From contig NZ_FUZP01000001.1 in the NCBI RefSeq assembly GCF_900167575.1, forward strand, positions 372,001 through 436,000: DNA of 64,000 bases, written 5' to 3'. Below, piece by piece: positions 33,603 through 42,748 of this stretch. Every line of letters starts with the position of its first letter. Position 1 is the stretch's first letter. The translations under genes and the position numbers were made by a program. Source of the DNA: Okibacterium fritillariae. Its GTDB lineage: Bacteria > Actinomycetota > Actinomycetes > Actinomycetales > Microbacteriaceae. The notes beneath the pieces were generated by a model. The model saw only the letters and a list, made by a program, of their open reading frames with translations, was not told where the DNA came from and made no database searches.

Positions 33603-34466
33603 ATGGGGGAATACAGCATCGAGGTCACCGACAGTGTCGTGCCGGGGCCGCATGGCGGCGTACCGATTCGGCACTACGTCGACCCCGGGCATCCGCGCCC
33701 GGCCGCGCACGTGGTGTGGGTGCACGGTGGAGGATTCATCCGGGGCAGCCTGGAGCTGCCCGAGTCGGATCAGGTGGCGCGGGCGCTCGCCGCCGAGGGG
33801 ATCGCGACGACCGCGGTGGGCTATCGACTCGTTCGCCCCTCGCTGAGCCGCGCCGCCCACACCGCCGACAGCCGGCGGGCGCGATCGCGCAACCGTTTTC
33901 CGGTGCCGCTAGACGACGTCGTCGCGGTCGTGCGGCAGGTCCAGGAGCAGCACCCCGAGGGCGTCATCCTGGGCGGTGCGAGCGCCGGCGCGTGCCTCTC
34001 GGCCGGTGCCGTCATGCGGCTCGCCGCCGACGGAGACGCACCGCTTCTCGGCACCTTCTTCACCTACGGGTTCTTCCACGCACGCCTGCCGAAGGGCCCG
34101 CGCGAGGACCGGCCTCGGTCGCGGGGCCATCGCCGATACTCGCACTCGGCCGCGCTTCTCGACATGCTGAACCGCATCTATGTCGGCGATCCCGCCGTTC
34201 TCCGTGACCCGACGGCGTTCGCGGGCGGGCACGACCTGAGCGGCTTCCCGTCATCCCTCCTGCTGGATGCCGACCGCGACACCATGCGCGCGTCGGGCGG
34301 GCAGTTCGGGCGCGAGCTCGTGGCCGCCGGCGTCGAGACCGACTACAGCGTGATGCCCGAGACCGCGCACGCCTTCCTCAACCGGCCGCTCGACCCGGCT
34401 TTTCGCCCGGCTATCGATCACATCGCCGACTGGGTCCGCTCGCGAAGCCTCGTCACCCCGAAGTAA
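33603..34466 (+). CDS. alpha/beta hydrolase, hormone-sensitive-lipase (HGGG) family
   Basis: 287 residues. Oxyanion motif VWVHGGGFIRGS, nucleophile elbow GGASAGACLS, acidic residue in LLDADRDTM and catalytic His in ETAHAFLNRP are the HSL-family set. It hydrolyses ester bonds of small acyl substrates; no signal peptide, so cytoplasmic. An Arg-rich insert near AHTADSRRARSRNR sits before VPLDDVV. It is divergent from the previous hydrolase and convergent with the ABC cluster. Confidence 0.85.
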   Translation: MGEYSIEVTDSVVPGPHGGVPIRHYVDPGHPRPAAHVVWVHGGGFIRGSLELPESDQVARALAAEGIATTAVGYRLVRPSLSRAAHTADSRRARSRNRFPVPLDDVVAVVRQVQEQHPEGVILGGASAGACLSAGAVMRLAADGDAPLLGTFFTYGFFHARLPKGPREDRPRSRGHRRYSHSAALLDMLNRIYVGDPAVLRDPTAFAGGHDLSGFPSSLLLDADRDTMRASGGQFGRELVAAGVETDYSVMPETAHAFLNRPLDPAFRPAIDHIADWVRSRSLVTPK

Positions 34467-34553
34467 GAACGCAGAGCTCGGGTCACCAGTTTTGGGGCGA
34501 GTCCTGACGACGCCCCTCGGGGGCGGACGAGGCGGCGTGCCGCGGCTCGCCGA

Positions 34554-35288
34554 TCACCGCTCTTCGTGTGGTTCTCCGTCGGGGTTCGCGTGGCGCCCGC
34601 GGCGCGCCTCGTGGGGCTGCACGCGCCCGTCGGCGAGCCGGATGACCTGATCGGCAACGGCCTCGATCTTCGGGTCGTGCGTCGAGATGATCGCGGTCGT
34701 CCCCTCGGCGCGCACGACATCGCGCAACAACGTGAGCACGCTGGCACCCGTGTCGGCGTCGAGCTGCCCCGTCGGCTCATCCGCGATGAGCAGGCGCGGT
34801 CGACCCGCGAGCGCCCGCGCGATGGCCACGCGCTGCTGCTGCCCACCCGAGAGCTCGCCGGGCCGCTGCTGGGCCTGGGCCCCCAGGCCCACGAGGTCGA
34901 GGTAGTGCGCCACCCGCTCCTCGCGCTCAACAGGGTCGAGCCGGCGCAGTCGAAGAGGCAGGCTCACGTTCTCGGCCGCGGTCAGCAGGGGCAGCAGGCC
35001 GAACGTCTGGAACACGAAGGCGATCTTGTCGCGGCGCAAAGCCGTGCGGGCGCGGTCGTCGAGGGTGGCGACATCCGTGCCGTCGACGATCACGCGGCCC
35101 GAAGTTGTGGTGTCGAGGCCGCCGATGCAGTTGAGCAACGTGGTCTTGCCGGCGCCCGAGCGACCGACCAAAGCGGCGATGCGACCCGGCTGGATGCTGA
35201 ACGACACGTCCGAGAGCGCGTCGACCGTGCCCGTGCCCGACGGATACGTGCGCGTCAGGTTCTCGACCTGGATCATGGCGTCGGTCAT
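34554..35288 (-). CDS. ABC transporter ATP-binding protein, MacB/LolD type
   Basis: 244 residues. Walker A GRSGAGKT, Q-loop FQTFGLLP, signature LSGGQQQR, Walker B LLIADE, and H-loop STHD. The arrangement matches the LolD/MacB/FtsE-like group that powers FtsX-type permeases rather than importers. Its start overlaps the stop of the preceding ATPase (ATGA). The C-terminal 25 residues are charged and divergent. It probably serves one of the two large permeases upstream. Confidence 0.9.
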   Translation of the reverse strand: MTDAMIQVENLTRTYPSGTGTVDALSDVSFSIQPGRIAALVGRSGAGKTTLLNCIGGLDTTTSGRVIVDGTDVATLDDRARTALRRDKIAFVFQTFGLLPLLTAAENVSLPLRLRRLDPVEREERVAHYLDLVGLGAQAQQRPGELSGGQQQRVAIARALAGRPRLLIADEPTGQLDADTGASVLTLLRDVVRAEGTTAIISTHDPKIEAVADQVIRLADGRVQPHEARRGRHANPDGEPHEER

Positions 35289-36346
35289 CGTCCGGTCTCC
35301 TCGGAGTCGGTGGAGTCGGTGGAGTCGGTGGAGTCAGGGGAGTCGGTGCGGGCGCGCCGGGGACGCCGGAACGGGGAGAGGGAGGGGTCGTCGGCGGCGG
35401 TCTCCGGGGTGTCGACGGGCTCGGCAGCGCGGTCTGCGAACACCCCCACGTGGTCGCTCTCGAGCTCGAGTCGCACCCGATCCCGCAGGCCGAGCCGCTC
35501 GCGATAGGCCGCGGGCACCTGCATGCGGCCGGCCCGGTCGAGCAGCGCGAACTCCTCGGCGTGCACCGTCTCGGCACCCGCGTCGTCGACGACCGTGCGG
35601 CGCACCACCTCGGTCGAGGTGCGGCCATCCCGAATCGCGATCGTGCGCTGCACCCGCCCGGACACCGCGGCGTCGTGCGTGACGATGACGACCGTCGTGC
35701 CCAGCACCCGGTTGGCCGTGCGCAGCGCATCGAAGACATCGTCGCTCGTGGCCGAATCGAGCTCACCCGTCGGCTCGTCGGCGAGCAGCACGGCGGGCTC
35801 GTTGGCCAGGGCCACCCCGATCGCGACGCGCTGCTGCTGCCCACCCGACATCTCGTGCGGGCGTCGCGCCGCCAGCTCGGCTATGCCCAGGGCGTCGAGC
35901 ACCTGCGCCGTGCGTTCGCGGCGACGCGCGCGAGAGGCCCCGGCGAAGCTGAGCGCCAATCCGATGTTTTCGGCGGCCGTCAGGTAGGGCAGCAGATTCT
36001 TGGATGTCTGCTGCCAGATGAATCCCACCACCTCGCGGCGATAGTGCACCCGCTGTCGCGCGCTGAGCGTGAGTAGGTCGTGCCCCGCAACGGTCGCGCG
36101 CCCGGCCGTCGGCAGGTCGAGCCCCGACAGAATACCGAGCAGCGTCGACTTGCCCGACCCCGACGCCCCCACGATGGCGACCATCTCGCCGGGCTGCACG
36201 ACGAGGTCGAGCCCCTGCAACGCCTGCACCTCGATCGACCCGGTCTGGAAGATGCGCACGATGTTGTCGCACACGATGACGGCGTCGGCGCCGTAGGCCG
36301 CGGCTCCCGGAGCCCTCGCGGCCGGCGTGATCACAGGTTCGGTCAT
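35285..36346 (-). CDS. ABC transporter ATP-binding protein with C-terminal AbrB-like domain
   Basis: 353 residues from the ATG at 36346, which overlaps the permease stop. Residues about 24-245 are a MacB-type ATPase: Walker A GASGSGKST, Q-loop WQQTSKNLLPY, signature MSGGQQQR, Walker B VLLADE, H-loop VTHD. Residues about 264-304 read FALLDRAGRMQVPAAYRERL and then GLRDRVRLELESDHVGV. This fits the SpoVT/AbrB swapped-hairpin pattern (D-x-x-G-R, IP/VP, R-x-x-L-G-L, D-x-V). A low-complexity tail with TDS repeats follows. Such a domain is not normal in this ATPase family, and its purpose is unknown. Confidence 0.85.
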   Translation of the reverse strand: MTEPVITPAARAPGAAAYGADAVIVCDNIVRIFQTGSIEVQALQGLDLVVQPGEMVAIVGASGSGKSTLLGILSGLDLPTAGRATVAGHDLLTLSARQRVHYRREVVGFIWQQTSKNLLPYLTAAENIGLALSFAGASRARRRERTAQVLDALGIAELAARRPHEMSGGQQQRVAIGVALANEPAVLLADEPTGELDSATSDDVFDALRTANRVLGTTVVIVTHDAAVSGRVQRTIAIRDGRTSTEVVRRTVVDDAGAETVHAEEFALLDRAGRMQVPAAYRERLGLRDRVRLELESDHVGVFADRAAEPVDTPETAADDPSLSPFRRPRRARTDSPDSTDSTDSTDSEETGR

Positions 36347-39108
36347 GAGCTCTCTCCTACTCGAAGAACGGTCGGCAAGGCGCGGCGGTTGGCGGCCACG
36401 CGCTCGCCCAGGATGGCCGCGGCGAGGGTGAGGATGATTCCGGCGGCGGCCACGGCGAGCGTCGCCTGATCGAGCACCATCGCGGTCTCCTCGCGGCCCG
36501 TCAGAATGTCCAACCCGAGCGACGGCCCGACCAGATACAGGATGAGCGCCCCCGCGCCGACCCCGCCGAGGAACGCCGCGAGGGCCACGGGCAGGGTCTG
36601 CGCGAGCGCGAGCCACCAGCCCGCGCCGCGCTCGGCCCCGAGCGTGCGCATCAGGGCGACGTCGCGCACGCGGCCGCGCGCTTGCCCCAGCACCGCCGCC
36701 GCAACGGCGAGCATCGCCAGCGCGAAGGCGGCCCCCGCGGCCAGCTGCATGGTGTGCGTGGTTCCCGCGATCAACGCCGAACCGCGCCGCTCGGCCAGCC
36801 AGCCGGCCCGCGTCTCGACCTCGGCGTCCGGGCCGAGGCTCGCCACGGCGCTGGCCGCCCCCGCGCCGTCGACGACGATCGTGGTGGCCGGCAGGGGGGT
36901 GCCGACGGCATTCGAGAGGGCGTCGAGGTCGACGAGCAGACGTGAGCCCACCTCATCCGTCTGCCCGGCGAGGGGCACGTCGAGCGGGCCGACCAGATCG
37001 AGCTCGACCATGCGGTCGTTGATGTCCACGCTCAAACCGGCCTCGCCGTAGCGCTCGATCAGGGCGGCGTCGGCCAGCGCGCGCACGGGCGCCTCGACCT
37101 CGCTATACGAATCCTCACCCCTCAGTGAGCGGATGTCCGTCGCCGTCGTCCGATAGTCGGGATCGTCGGGCCGCCCACCGATCAGGCGCTCCGAACCGGC
37201 GGTCACACCCGTCACGCTCACGAGCGTGCTGCCGCGGTCACCCGTCGCGTCGACGCCGCGCAACACCAGGCGGGCGCCCGCGGCCGTGACATCCGGCGAC
37301 CCCTGCACCCGCGTGACGTCGTCGGGCGTGAACGAACCGTCGGCGCGCGCATCGCCCCCGACGGCCAACCAGGAGGCGTTCTCCTGACCGCTGTCGACCG
37401 TCGCCGCGAAACTGCCGCCCGCGAACAGGATGCCGACGGCCAGCGTGGCGGCGAAGACGGGCAGGAGGGTGGGCGTGCGCTCGAGCTGGGCCGCGATCAG
37501 CAGGCCGGCGATTCCGCGGGAACGGCGAGCGGGTCGGAGTGCCGGGCGGAGCGCGAGGGGCAGCAGTCGGGCCGCCGCAACGGCCACGCTCGCCGCGATG
37601 AGGGCGGGGGCGATGGCGACGAGCGGGTCGACGCCGAGGGCGCCGGGCGCGAATGCCGAACCCGGTCCGCCGCCCGTCGGGCCTGCAGGAAGCGCGCCGC
37701 GCTGCACGACGGCCACCACGGCCGCGAGCGTCACGGCACCGAGCAGGGCTTCGAGCACGAGACGTCGGCGCCCCTGCATCCGAGCGGCCCGTCGTCGTTC
37801 GCTGGGATTCGCCACCCGCCGGCTCGTGGGCCAGGCGGCGCGCGCCACCCGGACGGCCTGCACGACGGGCACGGCAATGGCGACGAGGCCCACGAGGGCG
37901 ACCACCCACCACAGCGTGCCCGGGCCGGGGAAGACGAGGCCGGCACCACCGACGCCGACGACGGTGGCGAGGGCCGTCGTCACGACCGCCTCGACGCCCG
38001 CGCGACATCCGATGCCCACGAGCGACGTGCCGCGTGCGCGTTCGAGTGTGAGGCCGGCCGCGCGGCGCGCCGTGAGCAGCGCGCTGGCGAGCACCAGTAC
38101 GGTGATGGCGGCGACGAGCATGCCCGCGATGGCGATCGTCATCTGGGCCGTTGCCGCCGAGGCGGCCGGCGGATAGTCGGCCAGCGCCGCCTCGAAGCTC
38201 GACTGCGCGAGCAGGGTGATCGGCTCGCCGGGGGTGAGATCGGCTGCCGTGCCCTTCAGCGCATCGATGTCCTGCGCAACGCGTGTCACGAGGTCCGCCG
38301 TGAACCCGTCGGGGTCGAGCGTCACGCGAATGCCGGCCGGCACGGGGTCGACCAGGGCCGCCGTGACGCGCGTCATGGCCTCCGGGTCGATGAGAACCGA
38401 CACCTGCTCGGTTCTCGGGCGGCCCGTTCCGACCACGGGTTCGCCGTCGGTCTCGTCGGGCCACAGGTTCGGGATGTCGATCCACGACGCCCGCTGGTCG
38501 GCAGGGGTCTGGCCCGCGTCCGGTGCCACGAGGGCCGAGACCCGGATGTCGAACGCATCCGTCGCCGTCTCGAGACGCAGCACCGAGCCCACGTCGGCGC
38601 CGATACGGCGCGCGGCGACGGCGGACAGGGCGACCCTGATGGGCGCATCGTCCGATGCGCCGGCGGTGGCACCGGGCAGCTCGCCGCGCTCGACGACGAG
38701 ATGTCCGCGGCCATCCGGCGTGAGGGCGGCGAAGCGCATGCCCACCTCGACGGGGGCTCCGACCACATCCACCGCTTGCGTCACCGCGAAGGGAAGGGCC
38801 GACTGTGCCACGCCGCGCAGGGCCGGGGGCAGCCGCTCGGGGATCAGCGGGGCGAGATCGATGACCTGCTGCGCGGTGACCGGGGTGGAACCCGTGCCCG
38901 GCAGATCGGCGATGAGGTTGCTGCCCAGCACGAGGTCGGTGCTGCGCCCCGCCGTGGCAACGGCTTCTCGGGCACCGCGGTCGACGGTGTCGTGCACGAG
39001 CCGCGGGGCCGCGCAGGCCAGGAACACCGTGACCGCCGCGATGAGGGCGGTCAAACCGAGCAATCCGAGGTCGCGCAGGGCGCGCCGCAGAATCAGGACG
39101 ACGCTCAT
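36343..39108 (-). CDS. FtsX-type ABC permease (large)
   Basis: 921 residues from the ATG at 39108, overlapping the upstream stop (ATGA). Hydrophobic segment after RRALRDLGLLGLTALIAAVTVFL, a long extracytoplasmic region, a central membrane block around residues 430-620, a second extracytoplasmic region and three C-terminal membrane segments with the FtsX feature LMRTLGAERGAGWWLALAQ. The layout is two FtsX repeats in one chain, like the permeases of antimicrobial-peptide or lipoprotein export systems. It works with the two downstream ATPases. Confidence 0.87.
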   Translation of the reverse strand: MSVVLILRRALRDLGLLGLTALIAAVTVFLACAAPRLVHDTVDRGAREAVATAGRSTDLVLGSNLIADLPGTGSTPVTAQQVIDLAPLIPERLPPALRGVAQSALPFAVTQAVDVVGAPVEVGMRFAALTPDGRGHLVVERGELPGATAGASDDAPIRVALSAVAARRIGADVGSVLRLETATDAFDIRVSALVAPDAGQTPADQRASWIDIPNLWPDETDGEPVVGTGRPRTEQVSVLIDPEAMTRVTAALVDPVPAGIRVTLDPDGFTADLVTRVAQDIDALKGTAADLTPGEPITLLAQSSFEAALADYPPAASAATAQMTIAIAGMLVAAITVLVLASALLTARRAAGLTLERARGTSLVGIGCRAGVEAVVTTALATVVGVGGAGLVFPGPGTLWWVVALVGLVAIAVPVVQAVRVARAAWPTSRRVANPSERRRAARMQGRRRLVLEALLGAVTLAAVVAVVQRGALPAGPTGGGPGSAFAPGALGVDPLVAIAPALIAASVAVAAARLLPLALRPALRPARRSRGIAGLLIAAQLERTPTLLPVFAATLAVGILFAGGSFAATVDSGQENASWLAVGGDARADGSFTPDDVTRVQGSPDVTAAGARLVLRGVDATGDRGSTLVSVTGVTAGSERLIGGRPDDPDYRTTATDIRSLRGEDSYSEVEAPVRALADAALIERYGEAGLSVDINDRMVELDLVGPLDVPLAGQTDEVGSRLLVDLDALSNAVGTPLPATTIVVDGAGAASAVASLGPDAEVETRAGWLAERRGSALIAGTTHTMQLAAGAAFALAMLAVAAAVLGQARGRVRDVALMRTLGAERGAGWWLALAQTLPVALAAFLGGVGAGALILYLVGPSLGLDILTGREETAMVLDQATLAVAAAGIILTLAAAILGERVAANRRALPTVLRVGESS

Positions 39109-42100
39109 TCGGGCGCCCCTTCCCGCAGCAGCCGGGCCGGTTCGACCAGACGCTGCGTGGCCCAGACCGCCACGACGACCGCGCCGACCACGACGAGGAG
39201 CTCGACGATCAGCAGGGCGATCGGCGCCGCGGGCAGCACCACGCGCACCGCGGGCACGGGCGGCGCGCCCGTGGGGGACACCGAGACGAGCGGCCCGAGT
39301 AGCTGGGCCAGCACCACACCGCTCACGACGCCGAAGAGGATGCCGATCGCGCTGAGCACACCCGCCTCGATCGACACCGTCGAGAGGATGCCGCGGCGCC
39401 CGAATCCCACGGCGCGCAGTTGCGCGAACTCGAGTCGTCGCCGGCGCAGCGAACCCGCGCTGTGCATGCCGAACCCGATCGCGAGCAGCACGGCGCTCGT
39501 GATGATGGTGAGCCACAGGGCGGCCTGCGTGCCGATGCGCAGCGGGCCCTCCTGCAGCGAACGGGTGACGCCGTCGATGCTGATGCTGACGGCGGAGTTG
39601 GCGGCCTGCTCCTGGCGCACGACGTAGGCCTCGCCCGACCCCGCGGGCACGTCGACCCACCACTCGTCGAGCAGCGTCCCCGCCGCCCCATACTGAGCGA
39701 GCGCTCGCGCGAGCGATTCGCTATCGGCCACGAGGTACACACCGCCCGCGGCCGATCCGTCCGAACTGGTGGCCGCCAACCCCGCCGTCCCGCCGACGAG
39801 GGTGCGGGCCTCGACCGCCCCCGGCACGGCCGGGGCCATGCCGGCGACGGCCGAGGGGATGGCCGCGTCGCCCAGGGTGAGCACGAAGGGGGCCGCGAGC
39901 CCGAGACCCAGCCGCGTGGCCTGATCCGTCGGCACGACCACGGGCAACGCGGTCACGGGCTCCCACGCCACCAGCGACGCGACGGCACCGGTGCCCGCGA
40001 GGTCCTGCGGCAGGTCGACGCTCACGGCGAGGGCCGGCGCGGGCGACGGCGACGGCGCAGGCGCCGAGACGACCGTCGGCACTTCCGCCTGGTAATCCGA
40101 CGTCACTCCCGCCCACCCGATCAGGGGCGCGATGTCGAGAGCCACGGGTGCCGCCTCTCGAGACGAGCGCGCGCCGGCATCCGAGAGAATCATGCTCACC
40201 GGCAGCCGCGACCCGCGCAGGGAACGTGTGGCGGGCTCGCCCTCGAAGCGCAGTTGCAGCCCGACGAGCGTGCGCTCCGCCGAGGGCTGCGAGAGGGGGC
40301 CGAGCAGCGCGTGCGGTTGCCCGTCGAGATCGGCCGTGCCGAGTGCATCCACGGTCACAATGCCGGCCGCATCGACCGTGATGGCCGACACCGTCGCCCG
40401 CACGCCGGTCGGAGTATCGGCGGGGTCGGCCGTGGTCGGAAGAGCCGTCACGGTCACGCCCATCCAGGTCACATCGTCGTCGATAGCGATCCCGTCGAGG
40501 GCTTCGCCGGAATCGTCCGCGTCGTCGCGCGGGGCGAGCGCGCTGGCGATCTCGGTGCCACCCTCCTCTCCGAGGCGGCCCGCGTCGATCAGCTGCCGCG
40601 CGGACTCGTCGAGCCCCAACACGTGCACGCGCGAACCGGAGGGTGCGGCGTCGTTCCACGAGGCGACCGCATCTCGTCGCAGGGCAGCCGAGGGTGAGGT
40701 GCCGGATGTCGCGCCGACCGCGAGCGCCTCGGCCTGCTCACTCGGGGCCCGGCCGTCGGCCACCAGGCGCACGGGTGGGCCCACCGCGAACGCCGCCTGA
40801 TCGGCCTGCGACTGCCGCCACGTGTCGAGGAATGAGACGCTGAAGATTCCGACCGCCAGGGTCACGGCCACGAGGAGCACGGCCGCGATCGACGAACGTG
40901 CTCGTCGCGCGAGTTCCCACGACGCCAGCGCGGAGGCGGCACCCCGGGCGCGCCGCGAACGTCGCTCGGCCGCCGCGGAGACGAGGGGCATGAGTCGCAG
41001 GCACAGGAGCACGGCCCCGAGTAGCACGATCGCGGGGGCCACCGCCGCGATGGGGTCGACGCCCAGGGTCCCCTCGCGCACGGTGCCCTGCAGGCGGAAC
41101 AGTTGCAGGGCCGCGACGACCGCCACGGCGATCACGGCGAGGTCGAGCCCCGAACGCATGAGCGGCGCGAGGCGCCCGGCCCGCGCGGCCGAGTCCTGCT
41201 CGGCGTCGAACTCGGCCTCGGCCCCGCGACGCACGAGGAGGGGAGCCGACACGATCGCGACGAAGACGACCGCGACGCCGGCCGCCACGAGCCAGGCCGC
41301 GAGCGGGATCGAGGCGGTAGCCGGCATCCGGGCGGCCCTCATGGCGGGAACGGCAGCCATGGCCTGATAGACGAGCGCGCCGAGTCCCGGTGCCACGAGG
41401 GCCGTGACGATCGCGACGCTGACCGCCTCGAGGCCCACGAGCGCACCCACCTGGGCGGGGGACGCGCCGCGCGAACGCATGAGGCGCCGGTCGACGATGC
41501 CGCTCTCGGTCATGAGCCGCGCCACCTGCACGAGAGCCGTGACCGCGAGGAGGGCGAGGAGCACGCCCGAGACGGCGACGACCGTGCGGGTGACCAGGAT
41601 GCCGCCGCCGACCGCGTCGAGGGTCTGGGGGAGTTCGGTCGTGAGCGCGACGGTCGTGGCCTGCCGGCCGACGGCCGACGAGAAGGAGACGTCGGCGTCG
41701 ACCAGCCGCTCGCGCAGCGGCGACAGCGCCGACTCGTCGACGGCCGTGAAGTCGGGGCGGAAGATCGTTTCGGCAAACGCGGCCGAGACGTCGCGCGCCT
41801 CGAGCGTGCCCGGGGCGGCGAGCAGCGGCCCGATCGCGACCACGGGTTCGTAGCTGCGCTGGCCGGGTTTCGCGAAGCCTATGTGTGCGCCGCCGCCCTG
41901 CAACGGATCGATGGCCCACTGCTCGGCGGGGGCCTGGGCGCTGGCCTCGGCGAGGCGGTAGAAGCCGCTGATGCGCAGTGCCACATCGCCCCGCGTGGTC
42001 TGCACGACGAGCTCGTCGCCGATTGCGAGTCCGACGACCGTGCGCGCGGCCTCGGGTGCCACGACCGATCGATCGTCGCTCGCCCACGCGCCGTCGACGA

Positions 42101-42536
42101 GGCTCGTTCGGCTCTCGGCGTCGGTGAGCTCGCCGACCGAGGCATACACCGCGGTCTCGGCGACGAGCGGGGAGCCCGTGCGCGTGACCGGTCGCAGCGC
42201 CGATTCGGTGAGCGTGAACCGCTCGGTCGGGATGTCGGGGCCCAACACATCCGCGGCCGTGTCCGCGAGCGTCGCGTCGAGCTCGGTGAGCGAACCGCTC
42301 GGTCGCAGCAGATCCACCGTAAGCGACGTGGCGGCGGGGTCGGTGTCGGTGAGCCCACCGCGCAGAGCCCCGGCATCCGACGAGGCGGCCAGCACGGCCA
42401 GCGCGCTCAAGAGGGTCGCGACAAGCACGAGCACGGCCGTGACGGTGCCGAGAAAACGCCACCGGAACGCGGCCCGACGCGCGAACACCCGCAGCAGGTA
42501 CACGCCATCGCGTGAGGGGTGCGCATCGGCGGGCAT
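39105..42536 (-). CDS. FtsX-type ABC permease (very large)
   Basis: 1143 residues. First membrane segment FLGTVTAVLVLVATLLSALAVL, large extracytoplasmic domain, central membrane block with RLMRSRGASPAQVGALVGLEA (FtsX motif), second extracytoplasmic domain and C-terminal block with FAQLRAVGFGRRGILSTVSIEAG. The start at 42536 is supported by a TATGCT -10 box six bases upstream (leaderless type); an upstream in-frame ATG would add 38 unrelated residues. It is the first gene of a four-gene operon running to 34554. Cargo is unknown; envelope lipids, lipoproteins or peptides are likely. Confidence 0.87.
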   Translation of the reverse strand: MPADAHPSRDGVYLLRVFARRAAFRWRFLGTVTAVLVLVATLLSALAVLAASSDAGALRGGLTDTDPAATSLTVDLLRPSGSLTELDATLADTAADVLGPDIPTERFTLTESALRPVTRTGSPLVAETAVYASVGELTDAESRTSLVDGAWASDDRSVVAPEAARTVVGLAIGDELVVQTTRGDVALRISGFYRLAEASAQAPAEQWAIDPLQGGGAHIGFAKPGQRSYEPVVAIGPLLAAPGTLEARDVSAAFAETIFRPDFTAVDESALSPLRERLVDADVSFSSAVGRQATTVALTTELPQTLDAVGGGILVTRTVVAVSGVLLALLAVTALVQVARLMTESGIVDRRLMRSRGASPAQVGALVGLEAVSVAIVTALVAPGLGALVYQAMAAVPAMRAARMPATASIPLAAWLVAAGVAVVFVAIVSAPLLVRRGAEAEFDAEQDSAARAGRLAPLMRSGLDLAVIAVAVVAALQLFRLQGTVREGTLGVDPIAAVAPAIVLLGAVLLCLRLMPLVSAAAERRSRRARGAASALASWELARRARSSIAAVLLVAVTLAVGIFSVSFLDTWRQSQADQAAFAVGPPVRLVADGRAPSEQAEALAVGATSGTSPSAALRRDAVASWNDAAPSGSRVHVLGLDESARQLIDAGRLGEEGGTEIASALAPRDDADDSGEALDGIAIDDDVTWMGVTVTALPTTADPADTPTGVRATVSAITVDAAGIVTVDALGTADLDGQPHALLGPLSQPSAERTLVGLQLRFEGEPATRSLRGSRLPVSMILSDAGARSSREAAPVALDIAPLIGWAGVTSDYQAEVPTVVSAPAPSPSPAPALAVSVDLPQDLAGTGAVASLVAWEPVTALPVVVPTDQATRLGLGLAAPFVLTLGDAAIPSAVAGMAPAVPGAVEARTLVGGTAGLAATSSDGSAAGGVYLVADSESLARALAQYGAAGTLLDEWWVDVPAGSGEAYVVRQEQAANSAVSISIDGVTRSLQEGPLRIGTQAALWLTIITSAVLLAIGFGMHSAGSLRRRRLEFAQLRAVGFGRRGILSTVSIEAGVLSAIGILFGVVSGVVLAQLLGPLVSVSPTGAPPVPAVRVVLPAAPIALLIVELLVVVGAVVVAVWATQRLVEPARLLREGAPE

Positions 42537-42681
42537 AGGCGAAGCATAATGCGCAATCGAGCGCGCATCGGCACCGCCGCGACGGCGACCGTCCGGGCAG
42601 GCAGCGCCGTGCCGGACCGCGCCAGTCGTCTTCCGTGTTCGCGCTTCCATCCCCGGCTTTGCCGACGCCGCGTCGAGTGCA

Positions 42682-42687
42682 TAGGGT
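42682..42687 (+). promoter_or_regulatory. -10 box of the two-component operon
   Basis: TAGGGT ends 7 bases before the GTG at 42695, the usual spacing of a leaderless transcript. No good -35. The messenger would therefore begin at or near the short leader reading frame rather than at the kinase start. Confidence 0.45.
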
Positions 42688-42694
42688 CAACCGT

Positions 42695-42748
42695 GTGAAC
42701 ACGTTCGAGGCGACCCGACCCGGCCACCCGCCGCGGTGCGCCGCATGA
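42695..42748 (+). CDS. possible 17-residue leader peptide coupled to the kinase gene
   Basis: GTG-initiated frame encoding MNTFEATRPGHPPRCAA, ending in a TGA that overlaps the kinase ATG (ATGA). It starts 7 bases after a -10 box, as leaderless genes do, and the kinase itself has no Shine-Dalgarno sequence. Translation of the leader could therefore deliver ribosomes to the kinase start. No known attenuation motif is present in the peptide. It may be chance in GC-rich DNA. Confidence 0.35.
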   Translation: MNTFEATRPGHPPRCAA

